41,746 nt of DNA. Origin: Magnetococcales bacterium. GTDB taxonomy: Bacteria > Pseudomonadota > Magnetococcia > Magnetococcales > DC0425bin3. The position numbers and the translations under genes were made by a program. The notes beneath the pieces are model-generated. The model searched no databases. It was given only the letters and a program-made list of their open reading frames with translations, and was not told the DNA's origin. Positions 8,184 to 15,805 of this stretch are shown one piece after another (the first letter of the stretch is position 1; each line of letters starts with the position of its first letter). The stretch is taken from positions 1 to 41,746 of the forward strand of contig JADGBZ010000025.1 of assembly GCA_015231175.1 (NCBI GenBank), in the 5' to 3' direction.

Positions 8184-9878
8184 ATGGATGCACGGAAGAG
8201 GCGGGTTGAGGGACGACAAGGAGAGGAGACACTCTCAGGTAGCTGGAAACAGTTTCTGCTGCTGTTTCTGCTGGCAGCCCTGGCCTGGTTCGCTCTTCTT
8301 GGCTACCGGGATCTGCGTGACCCGGATGAGGGGCGCTATGCGGAAATTCCCCGGGAGATGGTCGCGACCGGCGACTGGGTGACACCCCGCCTGAATGGGT
8401 TTAAATATTTTGAAAAACCGCCCCTGGATTATTGGGGTACAGCGGTTTTTTATACGCTTTTCGGCACGGGCCAGGGTGTTTCCCGCCTCTGGTGCGCCAC
8501 GACGGGGTTTTTGGGCATTCTCTGGACCTTTTGGTTGGGCCGGCGTCTTTTTGGCCCCCGGGAAGGGTTCTACGCGGCGCTCTTTCTGTCAAGTTCCCTG
8601 CTCTACTTTGCTATGGGGCATATGCACACTGTGGATATGGGAACCGCCGTCTTCATGACTTTTGGTCTCGGATCCCTCCTTCTGGCTCAATCGCGCCGGG
8701 AGGATCCGGGTTTTGTGCGCACCTGGATGTTGCTCGCCTGGGCCGGTCTGGCGGCGGGCACCCTCAGCAAAGGCCCAATGGCTTTGATCCTCCCCGGCGC
8801 GGCGGTGGTCTTGTACACCCTGTGGCAACGGGATTTTGCCCTGTGGCGGCACATGCACCTTGGCAAAGGGTTGCTGCTCTATCTGCTGCTGACGGCTCCC
8901 TGGTTTGTGCTGGTCTCGCTGCGCAATCCGGAATTTCCTGAGTTTTTTTTCATCCGTGAGCATCTGCTGCGTTACACCACCACCATGCACAGCCGCAACG
9001 CGACATCCCTCTATTTTATTCCGGTATTTTTGGCTGGTTCTCTGCCTTTCATGGCGCGGGCCGCAGCTGTTCTGGTCAAGCCGGCCTTTGCCTGGCGCAG
9101 CACCGATGCGGGCGCATTTTCGCCGTTGCGGCTGCTGTGGGTCTATTGTGCGTTCATCTTTCTCTTTTTTTCTCTCTCCCACTCCAAATTGATTCCCTAC
9201 ATTCTGCCGATTTTTCCGGCCCTGGCGCTGCTGGTTGGGCACCACCTGGTCAGGAGGGATCCGGAAAATGTCCGCGCCGATGCCCGGATTTTGATGGGTG
9301 TTCTGGTCCTGTTGGGGGTGGTGGTCCTGATTCCGGGCTATGTCATGGCCAATTCACGCCTCTCCCCGGAGATTGTCGCCCGGTTTCGCTGGTGGCTCCT
9401 GGCCGGAGGGGTCGTCCTGGGAGTGGGTGTGGCCCTGGTGGCCTACTGGCGTTATCAGGGCAGCCGGTGCGTGGTCGCATTGGCCGTGGCGGCCCTGGTG
9501 GCCTTCCAGGTGATTCACGCCGGGTATCAGACCACGAGTCAGGTCTACTCCGCCCGCATGATGGCCGCCGCCATGACTCCGTTTGTGCGGCCCGGCGTTC
9601 CGGTGTACAGCATTGAATGTTTTCACCACTCGCTCCCCTATTACCTGGGACGCCCCGTTGACCTGGTTGGCTACCGGGGGGAGTTGGAGTTTGGCATCGA
9701 TCAGGAGCCGCAGCGTTGGATCGCCGACAAGGAGACCTTTTTTCAACGTTGGCGCGAAACACCGGGCGCTTTGGCTGTGTTCCATCGCCATGATTTTCCC
9801 TACCAGCAGGCGCGCCGGGACTTACCCATGCGCGTCCTTTATGAAGATCCCTACCGCGTTGCCGTGGTACGCCCATGA
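8184..9878 (+). CDS. ArnT-like glycosyltransferase family 39 (lipid-linked sugar to lipid A type)
   Basis: A polytopic inner-membrane protein of about 564 residues in the GT39/ArnT group, which moves a sugar from undecaprenyl phosphate to an acceptor on the periplasmic face. The first periplasmic loop carries the ArnT signature DPDEGRYAEIPREMVATGDW, then LNGFKYFEKPPLDYW. Roughly a dozen hydrophobic segments follow (for example FLLLFLLAALAWFALLGY; LLWVYCAFIFLFFSLS), with a soluble C-terminal part (PVYSIECFHHSLPYYLGRPVDLVGY). The start is uncertain: ATG 8184 or 8175, or GTG 8166, which has the best-placed AAGAGGGGG. The stop overlaps the next gene by ATGA. Gene order supports an Ara4N-like role, but the sugar is not proven. 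Confidence 0.85.
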   Translation: MDARKRRVEGRQGEETLSGSWKQFLLLFLLAALAWFALLGYRDLRDPDEGRYAEIPREMVATGDWVTPRLNGFKYFEKPPLDYWGTAVFYTLFGTGQGVSRLWCATTGFLGILWTFWLGRRLFGPREGFYAALFLSSSLLYFAMGHMHTVDMGTAVFMTFGLGSLLLAQSRREDPGFVRTWMLLAWAGLAAGTLSKGPMALILPGAAVVLYTLWQRDFALWRHMHLGKGLLLYLLLTAPWFVLVSLRNPEFPEFFFIREHLLRYTTTMHSRNATSLYFIPVFLAGSLPFMARAAAVLVKPAFAWRSTDAGAFSPLRLLWVYCAFIFLFFSLSHSKLIPYILPIFPALALLVGHHLVRRDPENVRADARILMGVLVLLGVVVLIPGYVMANSRLSPEIVARFRWWLLAGGVVLGVGVALVAYWRYQGSRCVVALAVAALVAFQVIHAGYQTTSQVYSARMMAAAMTPFVRPGVPVYSIECFHHSLPYYLGRPVDLVGYRGELEFGIDQEPQRWIADKETFFQRWRETPGALAVFHRHDFPYQQARRDLPMRVLYEDPYRVAVVRP

Positions 9879-10882
9879 GTGCATCCGCCGCTGCGCCGGA
9901 CATTTCCGTCGTGATCCCCGTTTACAACGAAGAGTTGGTGTTGCCACGGCTGTTCGAGCGCCTTTACCCGGCTCTTGAGGCCCTGCGGCGCTCCTACGAG
10001 GTGGTGTTCATCGATGATGGCAGCCGGGATGCTTCGGTTGCCTTGTTGCACCGGCAGTTTTTGCATCGCCCGGAGGTGACGCGGGTGGTGGTGCTGAAGA
10101 GCAATTTTGGTCAGCACGCCGCCATCCTGGCCGGATTTGCCCACACCCGAGGCCATTTCGTCATCACCCTGGATGCAGATCTGCAAAATCCCCCCGAAGA
10201 GATCCACAAGCTGGTGGCCAAGCTGGACGAAGGGTACGATTATGTGGGGAGCATCCGGCGGCAGCGGCGGGATCGCCTTTGGCGGCATGTCCTGTCACGG
10301 CTCATGAACCGGTTGCGGGAGAAGATCACCCGCATCCACATGACCGATCAGGGGTGCATGTTGCGGGGGTATGACCGGGCTATCATTGACGTTTTGCGAG
10401 CCTCGCAGGAGGTCACCACCTACATTCCCGCACTGGCCTTCCTCTACGCTGGCAGGCCGACCGAGGTGATGGTGGAGCACGAAGAGCGGGAGTTGGGTCA
10501 ATCCAAATACTCCCTGTTTCGGCTGATCCAACTCAATTTTGACCTCATGACCGGTTTTTCCACCGCTCCGCTGCGCATTTTTTCCCTGGGGGGCATCGTC
10601 ATCTCCTGTGGATCCCTCTTCTTTGTCCTTTATCTGGCCATCCGGCGGCTGATGATTGGACCCGAAGCGGAGGGGGTTTTCACCTTGTTTGCCATCGCCT
10701 ATTTTTTGATCGGCATCACATTGTTTGGCATTGGCTTGATGGGGGAGTATATGGGGCGGATCTACCACCAGACCCTGGCGCGCCCCCGCTACCTGGTGCG
10801 CACGGTTTTGGAACACCCTTCGGCAGCCACGGGCCTCACCCCTGCTGGCGTGAATCCTGACCGGGAGCCAGCGCCTCGATGA
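9875..10882 (+). CDS. ArnC-like undecaprenyl-phosphate glycosyltransferase (GT2)
   Basis: A 335-residue GT2 enzyme that loads a nucleotide sugar onto undecaprenyl phosphate at the cytoplasmic face of the inner membrane. It shows the GT-A motifs VVIPVYNEE, IDDGSRDAS and the metal-binding DAD in LDADLQNPPEE. The GQSKYSLFRLIQLNFDLMTGFS segment is typical of ArnC/DPM1-like enzymes. Two C-terminal membrane helices follow (IFSLGGIVISCGSLFFVLYLAI; LFAIAYFLIGITLFGIGLMGEYMGRIY). Length and motifs match ArnC (4-deoxy-4-formamido-L-arabinose transferase). It overlaps both neighbours by 4 nt, so the three proteins are probably made together. Confidence 0.87.
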   Translation: MSASAAAPDISVVIPVYNEELVLPRLFERLYPALEALRRSYEVVFIDDGSRDASVALLHRQFLHRPEVTRVVVLKSNFGQHAAILAGFAHTRGHFVITLDADLQNPPEEIHKLVAKLDEGYDYVGSIRRQRRDRLWRHVLSRLMNRLREKITRIHMTDQGCMLRGYDRAIIDVLRASQEVTTYIPALAFLYAGRPTEVMVEHEERELGQSKYSLFRLIQLNFDLMTGFSTAPLRIFSLGGIVISCGSLFFVLYLAIRRLMIGPEAEGVFTLFAIAYFLIGITLFGIGLMGEYMGRIYHQTLARPRYLVRTVLEHPSAATGLTPAGVNPDREPAPR

Positions 10883-11826
10883 CGGTACTTACTGCCAAAG
10901 CCGTTGTTTTTGCCTATCACAATGTGGGGGTACGCGGCCTGGCGACCTTGCTGGCGCATGGGTTCACCGTTCCCCTCGTGGTGACGCATCGGGACGATCC
11001 GGGGGAGAATCTTTGGTTTGACAGCGTGGCGGCATGGGCCGCACGGGAGGGAATCCCGACGATTGCCCCCGACTCGCCCAACACGTGCGAGGTGCTCGCT
11101 CAGTGCATCGCCTGCGCACCAGATTTTTTCTTCTCCTTCTATTATCGTCATCTGCTGGGCGCCGAGCTGTTGTCGATCCCGACCCGGGGCGCGTACAACC
11201 TGCACGGATCCTTGTTGCCCCACTATCGTGGGCGGGTTCCGATCAACTGGGCCGTGTTGCACGGGGAGCGGGAGACCGGAGCATCGTTGCATCGGATGGT
11301 GCTCAAGGCCGACGCCGGCGATCTGGTCGATCAGGAGCCGGTCGCCATCCTCGACAACGACACGGCGCACATGGTTTTTCAAAAGGTGGTGTGTGCCGGG
11401 GAGCGGGTTTTGCATCGTGCATTGCCACGCCTGCTGGCAGGCAACGCCATGCACACTCCGCTTGATCTTTCCCGGGGGAGTTGCTTCGGGCGCCGGCGTC
11501 CCGAGAATGGCCGGATCGATTGGCGTTGTTCCGCCTGGACGATACACAATCTGATTCGTGCCGTGGCGCCGCCTTATCCCGGAGCCTTTTTCGACCATGG
11601 CCAGGTGCGGATCCAGGTCTTGGGGAGTCATTACCGGCGGGAGCCCGCCCGCAGACCGGCGACGACCTTGCCATGCCTGTACTGGGAGCATGGCCGTTGT
11701 TACGTGGATTGCGTGGATGGGGTGCGGTTGCTGCTGACGCAGATGATGGTGGGGGATGCGTTGCTGGATGAGACGGGTTTTTGCACCTTGTTCGGGGAGG
11801 CTGACAGCGTGCTGAAAAACGGTTAA
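10879..11826 (+). CDS. ArnA-type formyltransferase (formyltransferase domain only)
   Basis: A 315-residue enzyme of the methionyl-tRNA/UDP-amino-sugar formyltransferase fold. It would transfer a formyl group from N10-formyl-tetrahydrofolate to the amine of UDP-Ara4N or a similar sugar. The catalytic triad of ArnA is present: N107 and H109 in YNLHGSLLPHYRGR, and D145 in LKADAGDLVDQ. The C-terminal OB-like domain is present (RPENGRIDWRCSAWTIHNLIRAVAPPYPGAFF). The NAD-binding decarboxylase half of bifunctional ArnA is absent, so UDP-Ara4N must come from enzymes encoded elsewhere. The start overlaps arnC by ATGA. Confidence 0.87.
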   Translation: MTVLTAKAVVFAYHNVGVRGLATLLAHGFTVPLVVTHRDDPGENLWFDSVAAWAAREGIPTIAPDSPNTCEVLAQCIACAPDFFFSFYYRHLLGAELLSIPTRGAYNLHGSLLPHYRGRVPINWAVLHGERETGASLHRMVLKADAGDLVDQEPVAILDNDTAHMVFQKVVCAGERVLHRALPRLLAGNAMHTPLDLSRGSCFGRRRPENGRIDWRCSAWTIHNLIRAVAPPYPGAFFDHGQVRIQVLGSHYRREPARRPATTLPCLYWEHGRCYVDCVDGVRLLLTQMMVGDALLDETGFCTLFGEADSVLKNG

Positions 11827-11830
11827 AAAA

Positions 11831-11938
11831 ACCGGGATGGTCCAGGAAAGGCCATGCCCTTCCTGGCGAGGTTCTGGGCGAAATCCTGACAAAGGCTTTC
11901 ATGTCCGGACATTTCTGGCGAGGGTACCGAATCGTTAC
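11831..11938 (+). repeat. GTAAC-family element, degenerate copy 4
   Basis: A degenerate body (…cgaggttctgggcgaaatcctgacaaaggctttcatgtcc) ends in GGGTACCGAATCGTTAC at 11938. The left end is not recognisable. The terminal GTTAC overlaps the 3' end of the MNT gene on the other strand and provides its TAA stop. Confidence 0.65.
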
Positions 11939-12339
11939 AAATTTTCCTGCTCATGGGGAGTTTTCCACGCGAGGTCATCCCCATGTCGCCTCACCGACCG
12001 CCTGTCTTCACCTTCCGGTTTGGGTACGCCGTGTTTCTCCTGTTGGTAGATCGTCACTCCCACCCGTCGGATATGTTCCAGCAAGGGTGGATAACGGATG
12101 CCGTCGTAAGCTTTGACATCGAATGTATAGGGCATGGGAAGCTGATCCAGCGCCCCGGCCACAGCCTCGGCCTTGAGTTCATTCGCCACGCCTACCAAGG
12201 CCAAATCCACATCCGATTGGGGCCTGAAGTTGCCCTTGGCCCGGGAACCGAACACGATCACTGCGCGAATCTCCGGCACCCGCCGAAAAACGGCGTGCAG
12301 CAAGGCTATTTCCTGTTGGCTCAAGCCTGTGTCATTCAT
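11935..12339 (-). CDS. MNT nucleotidyltransferase (antitoxin of a HEPN/MNT pair)
   Basis: A 134-residue minimal nucleotidyltransferase with the full GS-x10-D-x-D motif (GSRAKGNFRPQSDVD), which binds Mg-ATP. In studied pairs such proteins silence the HEPN partner by adding AMP to a tyrosine. It starts 8 nt inside the end of the HEPN gene, so the two are translationally coupled. The last 30 or so residues (HGVPKPEGEDRRSVRRHGDDLAW…) look unlike a conserved fold. The stop TAA comes from the terminal GTTAC of the adjoining repeat (11934-11938), so the original C-terminus may have been altered by the insertion. Confidence 0.85.
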   Translation of the reverse strand: MNDTGLSQQEIALLHAVFRRVPEIRAVIVFGSRAKGNFRPQSDVDLALVGVANELKAEAVAGALDQLPMPYTFDVKAYDGIRYPPLLEHIRRVGVTIYQQEKHGVPKPEGEDRRSVRRHGDDLAWKTPHEQENL

Positions 12340-12751
12340 TTTTTACCAAGCGGATCAGGAAAAACTCGTGCAGCCGATCAAAAGCTGCAAAATACTGAGT
12401 GGTTATCTTTTTCAGTGCCTCGTCGAAGGTTCTGAAGTCGTATCGGTGAGACAGCAGATTCCTGTGATCCAACATGTCTATCCAAAGCTGTGCATCATTT
12501 AAAATGCCTGCGGAGAAGGCCGCCTTGATCACCTTGCGGGGCGTTGCCTCCCTGATGACCACTCCCTGTTCTTCCAGGTAATCTTTGAGGGTTTTCCATG
12601 CCAACTCAAAGGCAAACTCGAATCGTTGGACGGCGCCCTCCTTTTCCAGTTGCGAGAGTTGGGCCAGACCCTGTTCTTGTACTTCCCGCAACAGGATGAA
12701 AGTTCGGTCGAAGTTGTCAAAACGTTGTTTCCAACGGATATCGTCCTTCAT
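12332..12751 (-). CDS. HEPN-domain protein, HI0074 / nucleotidyltransferase substrate-binding family (toxin-like)
   Basis: A 139-residue all-helical HEPN protein of the HI0074 family. It carries R97-x4-H102-x-Y104 (RNLLSHRY), the RX4HXY motif of HEPN ribonuclease toxins, with the tyrosine that MNT partners adenylylate. FEFAFELAWKTLKDYLEEQG is the family hallmark. AGAGGAG lies 6 nt before the ATG. It is first in a two-gene operon with MNT. By analogy with characterised HEPN/MNT modules it would cleave RNA unless neutralised; that activity is not shown for most HI0074-type members. The pair is bracketed by two GTAAC elements (11831-11938 and 12810-12957). Confidence 0.88.
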   Translation of the reverse strand: MKDDIRWKQRFDNFDRTFILLREVQEQGLAQLSQLEKEGAVQRFEFAFELAWKTLKDYLEEQGVVIREATPRKVIKAAFSAGILNDAQLWIDMLDHRNLLSHRYDFRTFDEALKKITTQYFAAFDRLHEFFLIRLVKNE

Positions 12752-12809
12752 CGCCGCTCCTCTGGTATCACCGAATTCCCCAGATTTTCCCGAATCGCCC
12801 TTTCCCGCG

Positions 12810-12957
12810 GTAACTGTTCACCACCCGGCCACGAATCGGGGTCCAGGGGGCTGGCTCCCTGGCTTAGTCCAGGGCAGAGCCCTGGTGGGGTTCGGGGCGA
12901 AGCCCTGACAAAGGCTTTCATGTCCAGGCTTTTCTTGCAAGGGTGGTGAATAGTTAC
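12810..12957 (+). mobile_element. GTAAC-family MITE, intact copy with perfect 8-bp target duplication
   Basis: The best-preserved copy, 148 bp. The left end GTAACTGTTCACCACCC and right end GGGTGGTGAATAGTTAC are inverted complements at 16 of 17 positions. The octamer TTCCCGCG occurs directly on both sides (12802-12809 and 12958-12965). This is the signature of transposition. The interior has the perfect hairpin CCAGGGC (12869-12875), loop aga, GCCCTGG (12879-12885). It contains no coding capacity, so it must be moved by a transposase supplied from elsewhere. Confidence 0.88.
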
Positions 12958-12965
12958 TTCCCGCG

Positions 12966-13275
12966 AAAGCGTTCTTTGCGAGCCACTGCGAATCGCCCAT
13001 GGTTCAACGGTTTTCCCGGAAACTGACACTCTACATGGCGCGGATCTTCCTTTCGAGGGGAAACCCCACCCTCCCCAGGGCCAGTGCATGTGTCATGGGC
13101 ATACCCAAGGCCATGTTCGCTTTCCGGCATCGGGATCCAGGGGGCTGGTTTGTGGAACGCCGCTTCCCAATCAGATGATTCAGGGTTACCGTACAAAGGT
13201 TGCGTGACCATTGGGCGCCCGGCAACGAATGGGGGGCTGGGTGGGTGTACTGACAGCTTTTTCCGAGAGATCGGC
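12966..13275. other. Gene-free stretch with fragments of dispersed repeats
   Basis: About 310 bp without a credible gene. 13078-13147 (ccagtgcatgtgtcatgggc…gggatccagggggctgg) matches 38489-38560 and joins a truncated copy of the core repeat. 13206-13232 contains another scrap of the left end (cgcccggcaacgaatgggg). An open frame runs through into the next gene, but its sequence is repeat-derived and it has no family resemblance. Confidence 0.5.
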
Positions 13276-15711
13276 ATGGCAGCTACAATACCTGTTTTTT
13301 CCAACCAACAGAACCGGTCCCGATTCTGGTTGGTGTTGCTGCCCATGTTGTCCGGTTATTGCGGACTCGGTTACGAGGTGTTGTTTGGCCGCGTCCTGGG
13401 CAACCACGCAGGAGATCAATTTGTCGTCAGCGCCGCCATCCTGATCACCTTTTTATGCGGTATCGGCATTGGAGCGGCCTACGCGCATCGTCTTTGGCGT
13501 TGGCTTTGGGCGATCGAGTTGGCGATTGGTTTGAGCGGGGTCGCCTTTGCGTTGGGCGGCGGCTGGATCCATGCTGCTCTCTACGCCCCCCCCCTGGTGC
13601 TGGGAAAGTCGCTCGAAGGGTCAATCCTGTTTCTGATCGCCCTGCTTTCCGGGCCTGCCCTGCTGATCGGGTGTACGCTCCCCCTGATGGCGGGCTATCT
13701 GGAACATCGCCTGGTTGGTCGCCACCCATTTGCCCAGACGTATACGCTCTACAATCTTGGATCCACGATCACGATTTTTTTTGTGGAGTTTTTTCTGGTG
13801 ACGCAGTTCGGACTGCGGGCCGCCCTGCTGTTCCTGGCCTGTGTCAATGTCCTTACGGCCACACTGTTATGGTTTTTCTTCGCCTGGGAGCGGTGCAATC
13901 CCCCTGTCACCCAGACGCGGTTGCCTGTGCCTCGTTACCTGGCGGGCAGTCTGATCCTGGCCAGCATGGCGTCGGCCATTTTTCAACTGGTCGTGGTGAA
14001 ACTGACCGAGTTTGTTTTCGGTCCCTTCCGTGAAAGCTTCGCTCTCGTCTTGATCGTCGTTTTGCTGGGGCTGACGTTGGGCTCCTGGGGGGTGCAACGC
14101 CTGCGCTGGAGTTATGGCGTTGCCCTGTTCGTGGCCATTGTCGGCGTTGCCTGGGTGCTGTTTTCCTTCTCCGAGATAGCCGCTCTTTACGCCGATCACC
14201 ACGCCCTGTTCGCCGCGTGGGGCCAACCGGGCGCGGTTTTCTGGAAGTTTGTGGTTCTCATGTTGCTTGCCGGGGCCGGAGCGACGGGGTTCGGCGCCCT
14301 GATTCCCGCCATGGTGACCACCCATCGCCATCTGGCGCGCGAAGCCGGGGAGTGGCTTTTCATCTCCTCCCTGGCCAATACGGCTGGTTTTCTCCTCATG
14401 GTGTTTGTCCTGCACGCCCATTTGCGCTACGGGGAGATGTTGGTCGTCGTCGGTCTGCTGACCATCATCGCCTGGGGGGTGGATCGCACCACTCCGCCGG
14501 ATGGAAGATCCCTGTTGCTTCCCCTTTCCAGCGTCCTTGTCCTGAGTGCTGTGCTGACGGGCGCTCTTCAATTTTTTTGGCAGGAAAACAACCTTTTTGT
14601 CGGGCATCGTCACTATAACAGCCTTAAAAAACTGGTTCATGCCCGAAAAAATCTTCGTCACGTGGAGAGCTATACCCATGGCCGGGATCTTTTGGCCATC
14701 ATTTGGCTGGAGTGGAAACCTTATTTTTTGATCAATGGTTATATCAGTATCCCACTGGATCTGGCCACCGAAACCCTGGTCGGGGCCTATGCCGCCATGC
14801 ACGCGCCACGCCTTGAAAATGCCCTGGTTCTGGGCGTGGGATCCGGAAAAAGCGCTGGCGCCGTGGCCCGATTGTTTCACCACACCGATGCCGTCGAGAT
14901 CAACCCGGCTGTCCTGGAGCAGTTGCCACGCATGGATCCTTTCAACCAGAATCTGAGCCAGGTGACCCATATCCGCTATATTCTGGATGACGCCATCCAT
15001 TTTACCCAGAGTTGTTCCCAGGCCTATGATCTGGTGGTCAATACGGTCACTTCGCCGCTCTACTTCAGCTCCTCCCGGCTCTATACCGTTGATTTTTTGG
15101 ATGCCATGCTCCGCTGCCTTGCCAAGGATGGCGTCTACATGACCTGGGTGGACAGCCGCGTGGGTGAACAGGGTATACGCATCATGTTGAAAACATTGGA
15201 ATCAAGGTTCAAGTATGCCGGCCTTGCCTTTGTTCGCTCGGGTTATTTCCTGATTTTGGCGTCGCAAGAGCCTGTTCGTGTTCACCACCCTGATCAGGTT
15301 GCACGGGAACCTGTTTTGGCAAATTATTTCGTGCAAAAGCTGACTACACGAGCGGAGTGGCTGCCCTATGGCCTGTTGACGACAAGCCCGTTCGATTATG
15401 TCGCAAAACAGGATATCCCCCTGAATACCCTGGATCGACCTGTGCTGGAATTTGCCATGGCCCGACAAGCAGAACGGGGATATGACCATTTCCAGGCATG
15501 GCTCAAATCCCGGATGCGCCTGGAAGAGGTGCAAGCGGTTTGGAACAATCCCAAGACCTGGAATCCAGCGCACCTGGTGTTGCATGCACGCGCCCTTGGG
15601 AGAGAATCCATGTTTGCCGAACGTTGGGCAGAGTTGGCGGTAGAGAAGGATGACCGTTTTAAGCAACATCTTGCAGCCGGCCAAGCCCTGCTGGAAGAGC
15701 AGCGGCGATAA
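13276..15711 (+). CDS. Membrane protein with C-terminal spermidine-synthase-like domain
   Basis: An 811-residue protein. The N-terminal ~430 residues contain about a dozen hydrophobic segments (ILITFLCGIGIGAAYAHRLW; LLIGCTLPLMAGYLEH; TLYNLGSTITIFFVEFFLV), as in the fused permease/spermidine-synthase-like proteins. From about residue 510 a Rossmann-type methyltransferase-like domain follows (ALVLGVGSGKSAGAVARLF; AVEINPAVLEQL; ILDDAIHFT). The polyamine-synthase motif GGGDG is replaced by GVGSGK. The usual catalytic Asp region is NTVTSPLYFSSSRLYTVDF, so genuine spermidine synthesis is doubtful. ATG 13276 is chosen because it begins just before the first membrane helix, with GAGAG upstream. A lipoprotein phosphoesterase follows in the same direction. 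Confidence 0.78.
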   Translation: MAATIPVFSNQQNRSRFWLVLLPMLSGYCGLGYEVLFGRVLGNHAGDQFVVSAAILITFLCGIGIGAAYAHRLWRWLWAIELAIGLSGVAFALGGGWIHAALYAPPLVLGKSLEGSILFLIALLSGPALLIGCTLPLMAGYLEHRLVGRHPFAQTYTLYNLGSTITIFFVEFFLVTQFGLRAALLFLACVNVLTATLLWFFFAWERCNPPVTQTRLPVPRYLAGSLILASMASAIFQLVVVKLTEFVFGPFRESFALVLIVVLLGLTLGSWGVQRLRWSYGVALFVAIVGVAWVLFSFSEIAALYADHHALFAAWGQPGAVFWKFVVLMLLAGAGATGFGALIPAMVTTHRHLAREAGEWLFISSLANTAGFLLMVFVLHAHLRYGEMLVVVGLLTIIAWGVDRTTPPDGRSLLLPLSSVLVLSAVLTGALQFFWQENNLFVGHRHYNSLKKLVHARKNLRHVESYTHGRDLLAIIWLEWKPYFLINGYISIPLDLATETLVGAYAAMHAPRLENALVLGVGSGKSAGAVARLFHHTDAVEINPAVLEQLPRMDPFNQNLSQVTHIRYILDDAIHFTQSCSQAYDLVVNTVTSPLYFSSSRLYTVDFLDAMLRCLAKDGVYMTWVDSRVGEQGIRIMLKTLESRFKYAGLAFVRSGYFLILASQEPVRVHHPDQVAREPVLANYFVQKLTTRAEWLPYGLLTTSPFDYVAKQDIPLNTLDRPVLEFAMARQAERGYDHFQAWLKSRMRLEEVQAVWNNPKTWNPAHLVLHARALGRESMFAERWAELAVEKDDRFKQHLAAGQALLEEQRR

Positions 15712-15752
15712 GTCAAAATGCGGGCATTTGGCCGGGTCATCGTGTGAGCGCC

Positions 15753-15778
15753 GTAACGATTCGACACTCTTGCGCCCT
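15753..15778 (-). repeat. Solitary GTAAC-family end (reverse orientation)
   Basis: GTAACGATTCGACACTCTTG followed by cgccc resembles the reversed right end of the element family (GTAACGATTCAGCACCC). It has no body and lies between the spermidine-synthase-like gene and the phosphoesterase. Confidence 0.45.
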
Positions 15779-15805
15779 GGGTGTTTTTTTGGAGAGCCTG
15801 GATCC

